Assembly (NCBI GenBank): GCA_902785445.1 | Contig: CACZYN010000039.1 | Span: 10,607 to 18,321 of the forward strand | Direction of reading: 5' to 3' | Length of the DNA stretch: 7,715 nt | Source of the DNA: an uncultured Anaerovibrio sp. | GTDB lineage: Bacteria > Bacillota > Negativicutes > Selenomonadales > Selenomonadaceae | In this document: one piece after another, positions 5,442 to 7,715 of the stretch | Layout of the letters: each line of letters opens with the position of its first letter | Position numbering within the stretch: position 1 is the stretch's first letter | Notes under the pieces: generated by a model | Seen by the model: only the letters and a program-made list of their open reading frames with translations | Told to the model about the DNA's origin: nothing | Databases searched by the model: none | Position numbers and translations under genes: made by a program

Positions 5442-6770
5442 AAGGCTGGATTTGTTAGTCTTGGCTGTTCCAAAAATCTGGTGGATACAGAGGTAATGCT
5501 GGGACTTATTAAAGAACGAAGCATTGAGCTGGTAAATGATCCAGCAGATGCAGATATATTAATAGTAAATACCTGTGCTTTTATACAGTCTGCCAAAGAA
5601 GAATCCATCAATACTATTTTGGATATGGCAGAGTATAAAAACCAGGACAAGGGTCACTGCAAGACATTGATAATTGCCGGTTGTCTCGGTCAGCGATATG
5701 GCCAGGAGCTGTTGGATGAACTGCCTGAGGCTGATGGCATTATTGGTACTGAAGCTTGGAACCGGGTTACTGAGGTTATAGATGAAACCCTTAAGGGTAA
5801 TCGGGTGGTAATAAAGGGGGATGGGCCAGCTATTTATGATGCTTCCATTCCACGTATCCCAACAACACCTAAGCATACGGCCTATGTAAAGATCGCCGAG
5901 GGATGTAATAATCAATGTGCTTTTTGTGCAATTCCTCTTATTCGTGGCAAGTTCCGTAGCCGGAAAATTGAGGATATCGTTGCTGAAGTAAATGGCCTTG
6001 CTGCCCAGGGTGTTCGGGAAATTGTTCTGATTGCCCAGGACACAACTCAGTATGGCCGGGATCTTTATGGAGAGCCCCGCTTGGCTGAGCTTTTGCGGGA
6101 ATTGTGCAAGATAGAGGATGTTAAATGGATACGTACCTTATACAGTTATCCAAGATTTTTCACTGATGAATTGATTGAAGTCATTGCCAGTGAAGAAAAG
6201 ATTGTAAAGTATGTAGATATTCCTCTGCAGCATGCAAGCAATGCTGTGTTGAGGAATATGCGGCGGCCGGATACAAAGGAAAAAATTACTGAGTTGTTGC
6301 AAAAGCTTCGTCAGCGCATCCCAGGAGTGGTTGTCCGTTCTACGTTTATTGTTGGTTTCCCAGGGGAAACCCCAGAACAGTTTGATGAATTAAAGGAGTT
6401 CATTAAGGAACAGCGGTTTGAACACGTGGGAATATTCACTTATTCCCTGGAGGAAGATACTCCGGCAGCAACCATGGACAATCAGATAGATGAGGCTGTT
6501 ATGCAGGATCGCTATCATGAGCTGAAGGCCATTCAAAGCCTGATTTCCCAGGAGATTAATGAATCCTTGGAGGGTCAGGTGTTGGAAGTGGTAGTGGAAG
6601 GCCATACAGATGATGGCATGCCATTTGGCCGGTCCTATAGGCAGGCTGATGATGTGGATGATCTGGTATATATTGAAGGCGATACCCAAAGCCAAGTGGG
6701 CGAAATGGTAAAGGTCCGTATTTTGCAGGGCTTTACTGAGGACTTGGTGGGGGAATTGGTTGAGGATTGA
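5439..6770 (+). CDS. rimO: Ribosomal protein S12 (Asp) methylthiotransferase RimO
   Basis: RimO is a radical-SAM enzyme with two [4Fe-4S] clusters that adds a methylthio group to the conserved aspartate of ribosomal protein S12. The 443-residue product shows the three MTTase domains. The N-terminal UPF0004 domain has GCSKNLVDTEVMLG (9-22) and cluster ligands C10, C46 (VNTCAF) and C82 (AGCLGQRY). The radical-SAM core has CNNQCAFC (C156, C160, C163), followed by IPLIRGKFRSR, and later VDIPLQHAS (259-267) and FIVGFPGE (303-310). A C-terminal TRAM domain spans about 376-442. The start motif SLGCSKNLVD and the sequence IPLIRGKFRSR favour RimO over the tRNA enzymes MiaB and MtaB. It starts at TTG with a strong ribosome binding site. 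The cinA-type gene follows 2 nt after its stop. Full length, no defects seen. Confidence 0.97.
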   Translation: MKAGFVSLGCSKNLVDTEVMLGLIKERSIELVNDPADADILIVNTCAFIQSAKEESINTILDMAEYKNQDKGHCKTLIIAGCLGQRYGQELLDELPEADGIIGTEAWNRVTEVIDETLKGNRVVIKGDGPAIYDASIPRIPTTPKHTAYVKIAEGCNNQCAFCAIPLIRGKFRSRKIEDIVAEVNGLAAQGVREIVLIAQDTTQYGRDLYGEPRLAELLRELCKIEDVKWIRTLYSYPRFFTDELIEVIASEEKIVKYVDIPLQHASNAVLRNMRRPDTKEKITELLQKLRQRIPGVVVRSTFIVGFPGETPEQFDELKEFIKEQRFEHVGIFTYSLEEDTPAATMDNQIDEAVMQDRYHELKAIQSLISQEINESLEGQVLEVVVEGHTDDGMPFGRSYRQADDVDDLVYIEGDTQSQVGEMVKVRILQGFTEDLVGELVED

Positions 6771-6775
6771 TTATG
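6762..6775 (+). promoter_or_regulatory. Ribosome binding site deciding the cinA-type start
   Basis: GAGG at 6762-6765 lies 7 nt before ATG 6773. An in-frame TTG at 6767 overlaps the rimO stop but is only 1 nt from this site, too close to be used. ATG 6773 is therefore preferred. Confidence 0.75.
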
Positions 6776-7255
6776 GAAACTGAGTTATTGGAAGAAAAAG
6801 TTGGCCAGCTTCTGTTGCAGCATTCTTTGACTATCGCCTGTGCTGAATCCTGTACGGGAGGACTTCTTACCAGCCGCCTTACCGATGTGGCAGGCAGTTC
6901 GGCCTATGTGTTGGGTTCCGTGGTGTCATATAGCAATGAAGTAAAGATATCCCATTTGGGTGTTAAACCAGATACCTTGGCCAGGGTGGGGGCTGTAAGT
7001 GAAGAAACCGCCCGTGAAATGGCCCTTGGAATACGGGAAAGAATAGGCACAGATATTGGTGTTGGTATTACCGGTATAGCTGGTCCTGGTGGCGGCAGCG
7101 CAGAAAAACCTGTGGGATTAGTATATATTTCCTTGTCGGATGCCAAGGGGACAGTAATAAAAAAGAATAATTTTTCAGGCACTCGCCGGGAGATAAAACA
7201 ACAAACGACAGATAAGGCATTGACTATGTTGTTGGACTATCTCACAAAGAAATAA
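6773..7255 (+). CDS. CinA C-terminal domain protein, probable nicotinamide-nucleotide amidase (PncC-type)
   Basis: Members of this family deamidate nicotinamide mononucleotide to nicotinate mononucleotide in NAD salvage, in the cytoplasm. From ATG 6773 the product is 160 aa, the length of a stand-alone PncC. It lacks the N-terminal molybdopterin-binding-like (COG1058) domain of full CinA. Seen: the signature ACAESCTGGLLTSRLTDVAG (22-41) with the Ser expected to be catalytic in AESCTGG (S26); a SVVSYSNEVK segment (49-58) with a conserved Tyr; GAVSEETAREMA (73-84); and the glycine-rich GITGIAGPGGGS (98-109) followed by PVGLVYI. The TRREIKQQTTDKAL segment near the C-terminus is also family-typical. 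It is the last gene of the rimO unit. Full-length cinA often sits near pgsA and recA in Firmicutes, but neither follows here. NMN amidase activity is inferred from the family. Confidence 0.93.
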   Translation: METELLEEKVGQLLLQHSLTIACAESCTGGLLTSRLTDVAGSSAYVLGSVVSYSNEVKISHLGVKPDTLARVGAVSEETAREMALGIRERIGTDIGVGITGIAGPGGGSAEKPVGLVYISLSDAKGTVIKKNNFSGTRREIKQQTTDKALTMLLDYLTKK

Positions 7256-7281
7256 GCAATGTGGCATTCTAATGATGATTT

Positions 7282-7299
7282 AATAATGATTTCATTGTT
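7282..7299 (+). promoter_or_regulatory. Palindromic operator-like site with partial Fur-box resemblance
   Basis: AATAATGATTTCATTGTT is an imperfect palindrome, with 7 of 8 pairs around a TT centre. Its left half AATAATGAT matches 8 of 9 bases of the Fur half-site GATAATGAT. The right half is weaker, and the 1-nt centre of a classical Fur box is absent. It touches the candidate -35 of the next gene. The palindrome is seen; the regulator is a guess. Confidence 0.35.
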
Positions 7300-7322
7300 T
7301 TTTCAAAAATCCTTATTAGAAT
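7295..7322 (+). promoter_or_regulatory. Candidate promoter for the terminal secreted-protein gene
   Basis: TTGTTT (7295-7300) and TAGAAT (7317-7322) form a -35/-10 pair with a 16-nt spacer. Transcription would start near 7329, leaving a leader of about 36 nt that includes the GGGGGA ribosome binding site (7353-7358). A TATTAT at 7345-7350 was passed over because its start point would fall on the ribosome binding site. Confidence 0.4.
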
Positions 7323-7364
7323 GACTTACATAGAAAGCTAATAATATTATATGGGGGATTATAT

Positions 7365-7715
7365 ATGAATATTAAAAAACATTTATTTAAGCATTTTATG
7401 GCATTGGCCGTAGGAGCTATGCTGATGGTGCCTACGATGGCACAAGTATCAGCGGAGGAAGCTGTCCAGGGAGCTGCCACTGAACCTGCTCAGACCACAG
7501 AAGCGGCGCCAGTTAATGATGCGGCTCAGTCCAATAATACGAACCCAGAGAATGCAGATAAGGAAATTACTGTGCATTTGGGATATAAATATACCAGTGA
7601 GCGCTATGGATACACTATTATGTGCCCTGGTAAGCCAGAGGTTATAACAGCCAGCCTGTTTGATGAAACCGTTAAGGGGGATGTTTTGGTATTTTCCGGC
7701 AGCGGTATGGAAATT
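7365..7715 (+). CDS. Secreted protein of unknown function, N-terminal part (3' end outside window)
   Basis: An uninterrupted frame of 117 codons runs from ATG 7365 to the window edge, with GGGGGA at 7353-7358 as ribosome binding site (6-nt spacing). The N-terminus is a classic Sec signal peptide: basic MNIKKHLFKH, a hydrophobic core at about 11-25, and a likely signal peptidase I cut after VSA (residue 30). There is no lipobox cysteine. Residues 31-66 form a low-complexity linker rich in Ala, Glu, Thr, Gln, Pro and Asn. From about residue 67 (KEITVHLGYKYTSERYGYTI) a folded domain seems to begin, containing YGYTIMCPGKPEV (82-94) and VLVFSGSGMEI (107-117). I do not recognise the family with confidence. 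It is exported, periplasmic in a diderm host, and appears to be a separate transcription unit from the cinA-type gene. Confidence 0.85.
   Translation, partial: MNIKKHLFKHFMALAVGAMLMVPTMAQVSAEEAVQGAATEPAQTTEAAPVNDAAQSNNTNPENADKEITVHLGYKYTSERYGYTIMCPGKPEVITASLFDETVKGDVLVFSGSGMEI

Larger units (their letters stand above)
7265..7323 (+). repeat. Inverted repeat CATTCTAAT / ATTAGAATG flanking a 41-nt AT-rich core
   Basis: A perfect 9-bp inverted repeat has arms at 7265-7273 and 7315-7323. A further ATGT (7259-7262) / ACAT (7328-7331) pair outside it follows an internal bulge. It begins just after the cinA-type stop. No T-run follows the right arm, so it is not a standard terminator. Confidence 0.65.

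Noticed and set aside
7271..7303. AATGA / TCATT pairing followed by a T-run as a terminator for the rimO-cinA unit
   Set aside because: The stem is 5 mostly A/T pairs with a 16-nt loop, so stability is doubtful; the palindrome is better explained as an operator-like site.
1..7715. CRISPR array, tRNA/rRNA genes, insertion sequences, prophage or defence genes
   Set aside because: No regularly spaced repeats, RNA gene structures, transposase or phage motifs were seen; the window is almost entirely core genes.

Overview
The window is a stretch of a bacterial division and cell-wall (dcw) cluster followed by housekeeping genes, all on the + strand and tightly packed. The gene set points to a Firmicutes (Bacillota) chromosome. 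A DUF881 protein and a DUF1290 'small basic protein' sit between ftsQ/divIB and ftsZ, as in Bacillus (ylxW/ylxX and sbp). A D-Ala-D-Ala ligase between murC and ftsQ is more like the Gram-negative dcw order. That mixture fits the diderm Firmicutes (Negativicutes, e.g. Selenomonadaceae) best, but this placement is inference from gene order and protein style, not from a search.

Layout: (1) 1-3033, the end of murC, ddl, ftsQ, a DUF881 gene and sbp. These look co-transcribed, with ATGA overlaps at murC/ddl and DUF881/sbp and gaps of only 5 and 22 nt elsewhere. (2) 3034-3154, an AT-rich spacer with an extended -10 promoter and a direct repeat, leading to (3) ftsZ, which ends in a clear hairpin terminator at 4329-4365. 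(4) An orphan periplasmic-binding-protein-like gene, whose candidate promoter overlaps that terminator, followed 22 nt later by rimO and then a stand-alone CinA C-terminal domain (PncC-type) gene. (5) A 109-nt AT-rich spacer with a palindrome and a flanking inverted repeat, then the 5' part of a secreted protein gene of unknown function that runs off the end.

How they work together: MurC and Ddl make peptidoglycan precursors (UDP-MurNAc-L-Ala and D-Ala-D-Ala). FtsQ is a membrane division protein and FtsZ forms the cytokinetic ring. DUF881 and Sbp are conserved membrane proteins of the same cluster. RimO methylthiolates ribosomal protein S12, and the CinA-type enzyme probably salvages NMN. The solute-binding protein has no transporter partner here.

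I see no defence island, CRISPR, IS element, prophage, tRNA or rRNA. Most of the window is ordinary core genome. The points worth a second look are the absence of ftsA (and murB) from the cluster, the orphan binding protein wedged between ftsZ and rimO, the terminator/promoter overlap before it, and the structured spacers before ftsZ and before the last gene.
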